Shown: in pieces, positions 25,358 to 33,453 of the stretch | Position numbering within the stretch: position 1 is the stretch's first letter | How the letters are laid out: the number at the start of each line of letters is the position of its first letter | NCBI GenBank assembly: GCA_035628135.1 | Contig: DASPKM010000004.1 | Coordinates: forward strand, 124,001 to 188,000 | Reading direction: 5' to 3' | Length of the DNA: 64,000 bases | Source: DASPKM01 sp035628135 | Lineage (GTDB): Bacteria; Bacteroidota; Bacteroidia; Chitinophagales; Chitinophagaceae | The notes under the pieces: model-generated | Seen by the model: only the letters and a program-made list of their open reading frames with translations | The model's database searches: none | Told to the model about the DNA's origin: nothing | Translations under genes and position numbers: made by a program

Positions 25358-25390
25358 GACTTTTAAGGTTTGACTTTTAATTTTTGGCTT
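25313..25390. repeat. A/T-rich palindrome of short-period repeats between convergent genes
   Basis: The left arm consists of AAAAGTA- and AAAAGCA-like units and overlaps the last codons of plsC. The right arm consists of complementary CTTTTAAGG/GACTTTTAA units, ending at the 3' end of the LptD-like gene. Pairing is imperfect. It is the same kind of object as the (GTCATTRR)n elements but with another unit sequence, and may work as a bidirectional terminator. Confidence 0.4.
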
Positions 25391-28043
25391 AATTATAGAA
25401 ATACCTCGTACGGTTAATACGCAAGTCGCGCAAAATGCCCGACTTCGGATTAATGGTAATATTGAAAGAACGGAACACCCCCACCGGTGTAACGTTGATG
25501 GATAGCTGCCAGCAGTGCATTTCCCTCGAAAGGTACATCGTAAGCGTTTGTATCTTGGACGTGGTAAAATCGTAGAAACCGTTCATGCCGAGCTTCCAGC
25601 GTGGCGTAAGATTGAAATCACCATTCCAGCTAATGTTAGAAAATACTTTCGTCTCAAACCCGGTATAATCGGGCTTGAATTGCTTGGTAAAATTGAGTGA
25701 ATAAGAAAGATTGAGCGACCAGGGAATATTGAAGTCGGCAAATTCAGCGGGGTTCTGCCGCACGTACGCCAGTTGCGCCTGCTGTTCCTCCATGGTCATA
25801 GGCAGCAGTCCTGTTTCATCATCGGTGGTCGTTGTTTTTGGCGGTTCTTTGGGTTTGCTTTGGAACGATGTGGAGATGGCGAGGCCCCCGCTTACAAGGC
25901 GGCCGAGGCCAAATCCGCGAAGCCTGTCTACCCTAAAGCCAAGCGTGTCTACTTCATACGGATCGAAAATGGCCTGTCCTGTAATATTGATCTTATCGAA
26001 CAACGTGCTTCTTACGCTCATGCTGAATTGAGAAAGCTTGAACGAGTCCGCAAAGAAGTTATAGCTGCCGTTGATGCTGAATCCATCGATCAACCTGATC
26101 TTTCTTTCTCCTGCTTCACTGGTATCGGTCTTCGAACGCACCTTCATCTCCAGGTTATTGTCGATGCCAAAGCTCATGCCCCCGAACCTTCCCTCGGAAA
26201 ATGCGCCCGGATAAATGCCTTCGAAATAAGAAAAGCGCTGAGTCATGCCCGTTTTATTGATCTGCACGGAATAATGGTCCTTGCCGGCGAGGTCGGGCTT
26301 ATAATTTATACCGATAGTAGGACGCAGCACGTGCCTGATGGCCTTAATGCGGCTGTTCTTGCCGAAATTGGCAAAGGTTCCAAACACCGCTGTGCTTACG
26401 CCCACGCCGAATGAAATATCCCTTGCGGCATAGAATCCTTTATCGATGGTAGTATCGATCTTTTCTTTAACCTGGTTCCAGGTACGCGTAAACTTGCGCG
26501 AATACCAACGCTCCTGGTAGCTGATGCTGGGACCGATTTGCACAGGGCCAAGCGGCGGCAGCGACAATTGTATCGGCACATTGTGTTGCGCGCCCCAGGA
26601 GAATGTATCTATCAGCTGGCTGAAGCTGAACAGTGAGTCGTAAAAGCTTGCATCGCTCACGAGGTTCGAGTTCAATCCTATTCCGAGCTTTTCGTACCAC
26701 TTAGGCTCGCCCGCGAATTCCTTACGTTGAAAAGGATTGAAATTATTTACGGTGAACGCAACCGTGGGCAGGTTCAACGTAACCAAACCCGTAACGTTGT
26801 TCTGTTGGTGATTGGCGCTCATGGTAAGGTTATACCGCGTGTCCCAGGTTTTTGAATACGTAATGGACGAATTCAACTGGTTGCTGAAGTTACGCGTAGG
26901 GTTATTGGCCACAAACCGGTTGAACTTGGTGGACCCTGCATTTACGCTGGCCGAAAAACTTGTGCCGGGCCTCGCTTTGTTGTCCATAGTATGTCCCCAG
27001 GTGATGTTGAATGTTTTGGTAGAAACGAAAGACTGCTTCGGGTCTTCGGAGATCAACCTGGAATTCTGTATGGTAAAGTTCATATTACCGCTATACCTGT
27101 AGCGTTTGCGGTAAGTGGGTGAAACAAACAATGCCCATCCGCCGTAAGAATATATATTGGACCGGAGCGTAACATCGAAGTATTCGCTTAGCACTTTGTA
27201 ATAACCCAATCCTTCCAGTCCCAGCCCGAATTGCTCACTGGCAGTGAACTGCGGCGGCAGCAGCCCGGAATGCCTTCCCTGCGAAATGGGGAAATACCCG
27301 AAGGGCAGGTAAATCGGAATGGGCACGTCCTCGAATTCTGGATGAATAGGCCCCGATATGGCCACCCGCTGGGTTACCAGCTTCATTTTTTTGGTGCGGA
27401 ACGCAAAGTGCGGCGTATCGAGGTTACAGGTGGTGAAGCGGCCGCGCAGGGCGAAATATTCATTGGCAGAAATCTTTTTGCTCATTTCACTGTTCACGAA
27501 AATATCGCCGCTTTGCATATGGGTGTTCTTTGTAAGGCCCTTTTGCGTTTCTATGTTATATACGATGGTATCGGCGGTAAATTGGTCCTCGCCTCGTACA
27601 AACCGGGGCAACCCAACGATGTTTCCCAACGAATCTCTTGTATAGGTAGCTATCACCAGCTTGCGGGGCTGGTCCATGGTGATGATGGAGCCGGTGAGGT
27701 CGAGGTCCTCGTATTTTACGTTGGCCTTGTTGTACAGCGTTACTTTTTTGGTGGGCACGTCCAGCACCACGGAATCGGAGGCCGTATAATTTACAGGGGC
27801 GGTGAGCGAGTCCTTCGAGATGCGGACGTCGATGGTATCTATCCTTTGGCGAAGCGTATCAGCGGGCCTGCGGGTGGTATCGCGGCTTGGCCGAGGTGTG
27901 GTATCCTGGAAGCATCCAGTTAATGATTTGTAAAAAACAGGGTCAGGATTATAATTAGCAGAGGCGCTCAACGTTACTATCATTAACATTGCTACAAGAT
28001 GCGCGGATAATGATTTTGGGGTAGATTTGCGTCTGCTATTCAT
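25389..28043 (-). CDS. LptD-like LPS-assembly outer-membrane protein
   Basis: 884 aa from the ATG at 28043; ten in-frame codons further upstream were dropped because the signal peptide (about 12-30, LSAHLVAMLMIVTLSASA) fits this start. Residues about 65-300 are an OstA/LptA-type beta-jellyroll (VTLYNKANVKYEDLDLTGSI, GLTKNTHMQSGDIFVN, YFALRGRFTTCNLDTPHFAF). The remainder is a large beta-barrel ending in RTRYFYN. In Bacteroidota this is the putative LptD that inserts LPS or lipooligosaccharide into the outer membrane. It is divergent from an amidase, an MCE protein and an OstA-like protein, a consistent envelope locus. Confidence 0.88.
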   Translation of the reverse strand: MNSRRKSTPKSLSAHLVAMLMIVTLSASANYNPDPVFYKSLTGCFQDTTPRPSRDTTRRPADTLRQRIDTIDVRISKDSLTAPVNYTASDSVVLDVPTKKVTLYNKANVKYEDLDLTGSIITMDQPRKLVIATYTRDSLGNIVGLPRFVRGEDQFTADTIVYNIETQKGLTKNTHMQSGDIFVNSEMSKKISANEYFALRGRFTTCNLDTPHFAFRTKKMKLVTQRVAISGPIHPEFEDVPIPIYLPFGYFPISQGRHSGLLPPQFTASEQFGLGLEGLGYYKVLSEYFDVTLRSNIYSYGGWALFVSPTYRKRYRYSGNMNFTIQNSRLISEDPKQSFVSTKTFNITWGHTMDNKARPGTSFSASVNAGSTKFNRFVANNPTRNFSNQLNSSITYSKTWDTRYNLTMSANHQQNNVTGLVTLNLPTVAFTVNNFNPFQRKEFAGEPKWYEKLGIGLNSNLVSDASFYDSLFSFSQLIDTFSWGAQHNVPIQLSLPPLGPVQIGPSISYQERWYSRKFTRTWNQVKEKIDTTIDKGFYAARDISFGVGVSTAVFGTFANFGKNSRIKAIRHVLRPTIGINYKPDLAGKDHYSVQINKTGMTQRFSYFEGIYPGAFSEGRFGGMSFGIDNNLEMKVRSKTDTSEAGERKIRLIDGFSINGSYNFFADSFKLSQFSMSVRSTLFDKINITGQAIFDPYEVDTLGFRVDRLRGFGLGRLVSGGLAISTSFQSKPKEPPKTTTTDDETGLLPMTMEEQQAQLAYVRQNPAEFADFNIPWSLNLSYSLNFTKQFKPDYTGFETKVFSNISWNGDFNLTPRWKLGMNGFYDFTTSKIQTLTMYLSREMHCWQLSINVTPVGVFRSFNITINPKSGILRDLRINRTRYFYN

Positions 28044-28060
28044 ACAGTTGAGTGGCCGGA

Positions 28061-28068
28061 CAAATGTA
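28061..28068 (-). promoter_or_regulatory. -7 element of the LptD-like gene
   Basis: The minus strand reads TACATTTG, matching TAnnTTTG, 17 nt before the ATG at 28043. It lies in the short divergent gap shared with the amidase gene. No matching TTG at -33. Confidence 0.5.
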
Positions 28069-28102
28069 ACCAATTAAAGGTTTAAGAATTTGTGAAGATT
28101 AA

Positions 28103-29086
28103 ATGCAAGTACATCGCATGAAATTAGTTAAACGATCAAATTTCCTGCTCCTCGCCGCCCTGGCTGGGATGGTAATAGTATCCTCATTTGGTGATGCGCC
28201 TGTTGTAGCACCTCAAAAACCCACGCTTCGTACATTGATCATCGATGCCGGACATGGCGGAAGGGACCAGGGCGCCAAAGGACTCATTTCCACAGAAGCG
28301 GCCATTTCTTTAGACATCGCGCTGAAAGTAGGAAGGGCCATTGAAAAAGAATTCCCGGAAATTAAAGTAGTATATACCCGCACTTCCGATCAACTGCCGG
28401 GTAATGCTTCCGATGCCAGCCACGGCAACCGCATACGCGCCGAGATGGCCAACCAGGCCAAAGGCGACCTGTTCATCAGCATACACTGTAATGCCAATGC
28501 CTACCCTGCCGGCGGTTATTATGCCAAGCGCATAGTAGGTTATAAGAATAAAACCACCTATGTAGGCAAAGGCAAGAAAAGAAGAAAGAAAACCGTAAAG
28601 GCGCCGATATATGAAAGCTATTGGGTAAAAAACATGACCAAGGGCACCGAAACGTATATCTGGGCAGCAGACCGCAGCGGTTTCAAAGGCAGCGTCATCG
28701 ACCAAACTGAAGAATTCGGCGAAGACGTGCAGGATTCGCTGAATGTGCTGGACCTTACTTCGCCCGAAGCCAAGATACGGGCCCAGTTATACGAAAAGCA
28801 GTTCTTTGCCAAAAGCGCACTGATGGCCTCTTTGGTAGAAGATGAATTTAAAAAGGCCGGTCGCTTAAGCAAGGGCGTTAAACAACGCAACCACAAAGGC
28901 ATTTGGGTGCTGCAAGCCACGGGCATGCCCAGCATACTGGTAGAAACGGGGTTCATCACTAATAAGGAAGAAGAAGAATACCTGGTAAGCGAAGCGGGCC
29001 AGGATGAGATCACCAATAATATCGTCGAAGCCTTCAGACGGTATAAACGGGAACTGGAAACTACCAGGGCCACTAACACGCGGTAA
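28103..29086 (+). CDS. N-acetylmuramoyl-L-alanine amidase (Amidase_3)
   Basis: 327 aa; a start at 28118 (sixth codon, MKLVKRSNFLLLAALAG) would give a cleaner signal peptide. It cleaves the bond between MurNAc and the L-Ala of peptidoglycan stems in the periplasm. Zinc and catalytic motifs: TLIIDAGHGGRDQGAKG, DLFISIHCNAN and ILVETGFITNKEEE. An insert of about 80 residues (150-230), basic at first (GKGKKRRKKTVKAP), lies between the His and Glu motifs, as is usual for Bacteroidota AmiC-like enzymes. It is the first gene of an amidase, MlaD, OstA series. Confidence 0.94.
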   Translation: MQVHRMKLVKRSNFLLLAALAGMVIVSSFGDAPVVAPQKPTLRTLIIDAGHGGRDQGAKGLISTEAAISLDIALKVGRAIEKEFPEIKVVYTRTSDQLPGNASDASHGNRIRAEMANQAKGDLFISIHCNANAYPAGGYYAKRIVGYKNKTTYVGKGKKRRKKTVKAPIYESYWVKNMTKGTETYIWAADRSGFKGSVIDQTEEFGEDVQDSLNVLDLTSPEAKIRAQLYEKQFFAKSALMASLVEDEFKKAGRLSKGVKQRNHKGIWVLQATGMPSILVETGFITNKEEEEYLVSEAGQDEITNNIVEAFRRYKRELETTRATNTR

Positions 29087-29154
29087 CAGCTTCCTGCTTC
29101 AAGATTCTACAATTGTTTAAATTTCCCCAATTTATGGCCCGGTAAACTTTTTGC

Positions 29155-29162
29155 TACATTTG
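29155..29162 (+). promoter_or_regulatory. -7 element upstream of the MCE/MlaD gene
   Basis: TACATTTG matches TAnnTTTG and lies 70 nt before the ATG at 29233, so the MCE and OstA genes may be transcribed separately from the amidase. No TTG at the usual -33 distance. Confidence 0.45.
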
Positions 29163-29232
29163 TTACCGTAATTGCATCGTTAATACAATTATCGCAGATT
29201 CAACTTATTGCCTGCAAAAAACTTTACACGGA

Positions 29233-30216
29233 ATGAAAATCTCCAACGAAACCAAGATCGGGGCCCTCGCAGCAGTTTCCATTGCCGTTCTCATCCTGGG
29301 GTTTAACTACCTCAAAGGCCAAAACCTGTTCGAGCAGAATGCAAGGATTTACTCGGTATTTGCCAAAACCGATGGATTGAATGTTTCGAACCCGGTAACC
29401 ATCAACGGGCTGCCGATAGGAAAAGTTGCCAGCATGCATGAAAGGGACAAAAACATGTCAGCCATTATTGTGGCCATTGACCTTACCAAGGATATCAATA
29501 TCCCCGACAATTCGCTGGTGTTCGTGAACAAAGAGCTATTGGGCTCGCCTTCGCTGGTAATTAAAATGGGGAACAATACCACATATCTTAAGGATGGCGA
29601 TACCATTCAAACTACCTATAAGCCCGATGTATTTGAGAATGTGCAGGCAAGCATCAATCCCGCCATCAATAACCTGAACAGCGCCATACAATCGTTGGAA
29701 GTGCTCATCGCCAACGTGAACAGTATATTTGACCCCCGTACAAAAAATAATTTTCAAACCGTTATCGCCAACCTGGCTGCATCGGCTGCTTCGCTGCGTA
29801 CGTTGCTGAATGCAGAAACAGGCATGCTGGCCCAGACCCTCGACAACCTGAATACTTTTACCGTCAACCTGAATAAGAACAATGATCAACTGAACAGGAC
29901 CGTCAGCAACCTGGAAACCGCCACCTCCAAGCTTGCAAAGGCCGATATTGAAAAAGTGATCAAGGGACTGGAAGATGCAGTGAACAACCTGAACACCGTA
30001 ACCGCAAAGATCAATAGCAAGGACGGTTCGCTGGGCCTGTTGCTGAACGATAAAAAATTGTATACTAACCTGGAAAATTCTGCACGCAGCCTGAACATAC
30101 TGCTCGACGACCTAAGGGTGAATCCCAAACGCTATGTGAATATTTCACTCATAGGCCGCAAAAATAAAGGAGGCTACCTGGAGGCTCCGCTGATCGATAC
30201 AACGAAAAGGCCTTGA
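29233..30216 (+). CDS. MCE/MlaD-family lipid-transport protein
   Basis: 327 aa. One N-terminal membrane anchor (about 8-25, GALAAVSIAVLILGFNYL) is followed by the MCE domain (about 38-115: YSVFAKTDGLNVSNPVTINGLPIGKV, ELLGSPSLVIKMG). A long helical tail with heptad-like NNLNSAIQSLE and LNRTVSNLETATSKL segments follows, probably forming a coiled or tunnel-like assembly. MCE proteins carry phospholipids between membranes. No MlaE/MlaF permease or ATPase is adjacent in this window. Its stop at 30216 is 8 bp before the OstA-like ATG, so the two are co-transcribed. Confidence 0.9.
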   Translation: MKISNETKIGALAAVSIAVLILGFNYLKGQNLFEQNARIYSVFAKTDGLNVSNPVTINGLPIGKVASMHERDKNMSAIIVAIDLTKDINIPDNSLVFVNKELLGSPSLVIKMGNNTTYLKDGDTIQTTYKPDVFENVQASINPAINNLNSAIQSLEVLIANVNSIFDPRTKNNFQTVIANLAASAASLRTLLNAETGMLAQTLDNLNTFTVNLNKNNDQLNRTVSNLETATSKLAKADIEKVIKGLEDAVNNLNTVTAKINSKDGSLGLLLNDKKLYTNLENSARSLNILLDDLRVNPKRYVNISLIGRKNKGGYLEAPLIDTTKRP

Positions 30217-30224
30217 TTACTGTG

Positions 30225-31844
30225 ATGGATAAGCGAATTGTATTTCTCTTCATATTCCTGGTATGTTGCTGCTTGCGCACGTTTGCACAAAGGCCAGTGG
30301 AAATTACGCCGGCAACCGATACGGTGCAGGTGGTGGACATTCTTCATGCTGACCGCCTCGGGTTTTCCAAACGCGATACCGCCAACATTGTACAGTATGC
30401 GGCCGGAAAAGTGGCAGCACGCCAGGGCACTACGCTTTTTTATTCCGATAGCGCGGTGCTGAATGAAAAGGTACGCATCTTCGAAGCCTTCGGCAACGTG
30501 CACATCAATGATAACGACAGCACACATACGTACTCTCAGTACCTGAGGTATTATTTTGATAAGAAATTCGCCATCCTTCAGAAGAATGTGCGACTCACCG
30601 ATGGCAAAAGCGTGCTCACTACCCAGGAGCTTGAATACGATCTCAATCAAAAAGTGGGCATTTATAAAAAGGGCGGTAAGGTGGCGAATGGTGAATCGGT
30701 GCTTACCAGTACCGAAGGCACTTATTACGATGACCTGAAAGATGTTTTCTTCCGCAAGAACGTGGTGCTGGTTGATCCGAAGTATAAGCTGTATGCAGAC
30801 TCCTTATTGTACAACACGGAATCAGAGATCGCGACATTCATCGGCCCTACCACAATCATCGACAGTAGCGGAAGGAAGATTGTTACCAGCGAAGGCTTTT
30901 ACGATACCAAAAACAGGATAGCGAACTTTTTGGGCCGCCCGGTGATCCGCGACCCGAAGAACAGGACATACATTACCGGCAACGAATTATTCACCGATGA
31001 TAAAACCGGCATCAGCACTGTAAGAGGCAATGGCGTGTACATCGATTCGGCGCAAGGTGTTTCGATGATCGCCAATTCCATGATACACGACCGCAATAAC
31101 AATACGCTGCTGGCCACCATGAACCCCCTCATGATCATCAAGCAGGAGGATGATTCCATTTACGTTACCGCCGACACACTTTTTTCCGGGCCGTTGAAAG
31201 ATAGCCTCGGCATCGATTCGGCCATGGCAAAAGATACTTTGAGAGGTGTGAACGTGGTAAAGAATAATGAAGACACGGTGATACGGTTCTTCCAGGGATA
31301 TCACAATGTGCGCATATTCTCAGATTCGCTGCAGGCTGTGTCCGATAGCTTGTATTGGTCCGGCCGCGACTCCATATTCAGGCTCTTCCGCGATCCCATC
31401 GTATGGGCCAATCAAAACCAGATCACCGGCGATACGATTTACCTGTATACTAAGAATAAAAAAGCAGAGCGGTTATATGTTTTTGAGAATGGAATGGTGG
31501 TGAGCAAGAGCGATAACAACCTGTACAACCAGATACGCGGCAACACGCTCAACGGTTATTTTAAAGACGGCGTGATGGATTTTATGAAGGCGAAGGGTAA
31601 CGCCGAAAGCATTTATTATATCAGGGATGAGGACAGCGCATACATTGGTGTAAACCGTTCCACCGCCGATGTAATAGACATGTTCTTTAAAGATAAGGAA
31701 CTGAACAGGGTGGTTTACCGGAACGAAGTGCAGGGCACTACCATTCCTTTCCGGCAGATCAATTTCGATGAAATGCGGTTGCGCAATTTCAAATGGCTCG
31801 ACGACAGAAGACCAAAATCAAAGTTTGAATTATTTGGAAATTGA
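30225..31844 (+). CDS. OstA/LptA-like periplasmic protein
   Basis: 539 aa from the ATG at 30225 (the TTG at 30213 overlaps the previous stop). Signal peptide about 1-21 (ending LRTFAQ). The whole protein is made of repeating OstA-type beta-strands, with FYSDSAVLNEKVRIFEAFGNVHI, LYADSLLYNTESEIATFIGPT and YVTADTLFSGP as clear examples. It should form a jellyroll bridge that passes LPS across the periplasm, the LptA role, with the divergent LptD-like barrel as partner. It is far longer than E. coli LptA, as is common in this phylum. Confidence 0.88.
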   Translation: MDKRIVFLFIFLVCCCLRTFAQRPVEITPATDTVQVVDILHADRLGFSKRDTANIVQYAAGKVAARQGTTLFYSDSAVLNEKVRIFEAFGNVHINDNDSTHTYSQYLRYYFDKKFAILQKNVRLTDGKSVLTTQELEYDLNQKVGIYKKGGKVANGESVLTSTEGTYYDDLKDVFFRKNVVLVDPKYKLYADSLLYNTESEIATFIGPTTIIDSSGRKIVTSEGFYDTKNRIANFLGRPVIRDPKNRTYITGNELFTDDKTGISTVRGNGVYIDSAQGVSMIANSMIHDRNNNTLLATMNPLMIIKQEDDSIYVTADTLFSGPLKDSLGIDSAMAKDTLRGVNVVKNNEDTVIRFFQGYHNVRIFSDSLQAVSDSLYWSGRDSIFRLFRDPIVWANQNQITGDTIYLYTKNKKAERLYVFENGMVVSKSDNNLYNQIRGNTLNGYFKDGVMDFMKAKGNAESIYYIRDEDSAYIGVNRSTADVIDMFFKDKELNRVVYRNEVQGTTIPFRQINFDEMRLRNFKWLDDRRPKSKFELFGN

Positions 31845-31911
31845 TGTGCATCTAACCCCTACCCTTAGCCTGAGTTTGCTATGTTTGCTATAATTCTCTG
31901 TTAAAACCCCC

Positions 31912-31941
31912 TTGACCCGAAATCCTCTGGCATTATTTTCG
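31912..31941 (+). promoter_or_regulatory. Putative promoter of the small barrel gene
   Basis: TTG at 31912-31914, 19 nt spacer, then TATTTTCG at 31934-31941, one mismatch from TAnnTTTG. The ATG follows 23 nt later. Confidence 0.4.
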
Positions 31942-31964
31942 TTTTCATCGTATAAACTATAGCT

Positions 31965-32417
31965 ATGATGCGCACATCACTGACCCTTTTCATTTTTGTA
32001 CTCGCTTCAGTATTCTACACAGCAACGGCCCAGGACTATAAGGTTGCCGTGGGTGTACGATTGAGCAATGCAACTCCTACGCTCAGCAATGCCATTACGG
32101 TTAAATACCACATGAATCAGCGCAGCGCGCTGGAAGGGATCATTTCCTTTGGTAGCCGGTTTGGTCTCGGCGGCTTGTACGAAGTGCATAACATGACCAC
32201 GGTGCAAGGATTGAACTGGTTTTATGGAGGTGGCGTATATGTAGGCTTTGAAAACGAGGATACTTATCTGGGACCTACAGGCATTATCGGGCTGGACTAT
32301 AAATTCCCCAATATCCCGCTCAATCTTTCACTGGATTGGAAGCCGGAACTTGATTTTATTCCTGCCATCAATTTTGTTCCCGACGCGTTTGGGTTTTCAG
32401 CCCGGTTTACGTTTTAG
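31965..32417 (+). CDS. Small outer-membrane beta-barrel-like protein
   Basis: 150 aa with a signal peptide (about 1-22, ending YTATAQ). The mature 128 residues read as about eight amphipathic strands with aromatic girdles (ALEGIISFGSRFGLGGLYEV, FYGGGVYVGFENED) and end in SARFTF, a C-terminal Phe typical of outer-membrane barrels. It fits small OmpA/OmpX-like barrels. No ligand or partner is evident; it stands alone between the OstA-like gene and the DeoR regulator. Confidence 0.75.
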   Translation: MMRTSLTLFIFVLASVFYTATAQDYKVAVGVRLSNATPTLSNAITVKYHMNQRSALEGIISFGSRFGLGGLYEVHNMTTVQGLNWFYGGGVYVGFENEDTYLGPTGIIGLDYKFPNIPLNLSLDWKPELDFIPAINFVPDAFGFSARFTF

Positions 32418-32540
32418 TGCCTGATAGACTTGAATATCGGCAAGAACCCGCATGGGGGAAACGGTTATCAGCGAATTAGTTAACGGAAAATCAAATATTT
32501 AGCAATCGGTTATTGCTACCCTGCGCACTTTTTTTTCCAG

Positions 32541-32576
32541 TTTTTGCAGTTTTTTGCAGGAATTTACTTTATTTTG
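32541..32576 (+). promoter_or_regulatory. Putative promoter of the DeoR-family gene
   Basis: A TTTTTG at 32541-32546 is followed after 22 nt by TTATTTTG (32569-32576), one mismatch from TAnnTTTG. The region also contains a repeated TTTTTGCAG, at 32541 and 32551, which could be an operator half-site. The ATG is at 32598. Confidence 0.4.
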
Positions 32577-32597
32577 GCTTGTAACCGATTCTTGCCA

Positions 32598-33347
32598 ATG
32601 CTAAAAAAGGAACGACAGGCCTTTATACTACACCAGGTCAATCTGCATAATAAGGTATTGTCCTCGACCCTGAGTCACGAGATCAACGTTTCGGAAGACA
32701 CTATCAGGCGCGATCTGCAGGAACTTGCCGATGAAGGCAAGGTTATTAAAGTACATGGAGGCGCACTGTCTCATTCTTTCAACCAGATATACTATCCTTC
32801 CCATAACGTTTATTCTCACACCCACAAAAAGACCATAGCTCAAAAAGCAGCAAGCCTTATCAAGGATAATATGTTCGTGCTCACCAGCGGCGGTACTACT
32901 ATTATCGAGCTGGCCAGGGCGCTACCCCCTGCCCTGAGGGCCACTTTTATTTCGGGCAGCATCCCGGCCGTGGTGGAATATATGCACCATCCTAATATCG
33001 ACGTGATCCTGATCGGCGATAAGGTGTCCAAGAATTCCAAGATCACTGTAGGTGGCGAAGCCATTGCGCGCATTAAACAAATCAAGGCCGACCTGTGTTT
33101 CCTGGGCATCAATGCCATTGACCTGGAACACGGTATTACGGACAGCGATTGGGATGTAGTGCAAATTAAAAAGGCAATGATAGAGTCGGCCAAACAGGTG
33201 ATCTGCCTTACCATCGCTGAAAAGATCAATTCCATTCAACCTATCCAGATTTCGGGCATCGACAAAATGGACATGCTGATAACAGAGCTGCCCCCGGACG
33301 ATCCTATGCTTGAACCATATACCCGAAGAGGTATTAAAGTGATGTGA
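32598..33347 (+). CDS. DeoR/GlpR-family transcriptional regulator
   Basis: 249 aa from the ATG at 32598; the open frame to 32544 was rejected because it would include the promoter. An N-terminal winged helix (residues about 5-57: SSTLSHEINVSEDTIRRDLQEL, then KVIKVHGGAL) precedes a DeoR sensor domain with VLTSGGTTIIELARALP and DLCFLGINAIDLEHGITD. Family members usually repress sugar-metabolism genes and respond to a phosphorylated sugar. It sits 106 bp upstream of susC in the same direction, so it probably controls that uptake locus, though SusCD loci are more often run by ECF/anti-sigma pairs or hybrid kinases. Confidence 0.92.
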   Translation: MLKKERQAFILHQVNLHNKVLSSTLSHEINVSEDTIRRDLQELADEGKVIKVHGGALSHSFNQIYYPSHNVYSHTHKKTIAQKAASLIKDNMFVLTSGGTTIIELARALPPALRATFISGSIPAVVEYMHHPNIDVILIGDKVSKNSKITVGGEAIARIKQIKADLCFLGINAIDLEHGITDSDWDVVQIKKAMIESAKQVICLTIAEKINSIQPIQISGIDKMDMLITELPPDDPMLEPYTRRGIKVM

Positions 33348-33453
33348 TCAATACCCTGAACCGCATTGGAAATAAAAAGGATAAGTATACAGCAACTTTT
33401 AAATAACAGTTGTCTTTATAACGATTTTACAGGACTAAAATTAAAAAACTGCT

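Noticed and set aside
27231..27923. A 230-codon plus-strand frame opposite the LptD-like gene
   Set aside because: Antisense shadow; the LptD-like frame is continuous with OstA repeats and a signal peptide.
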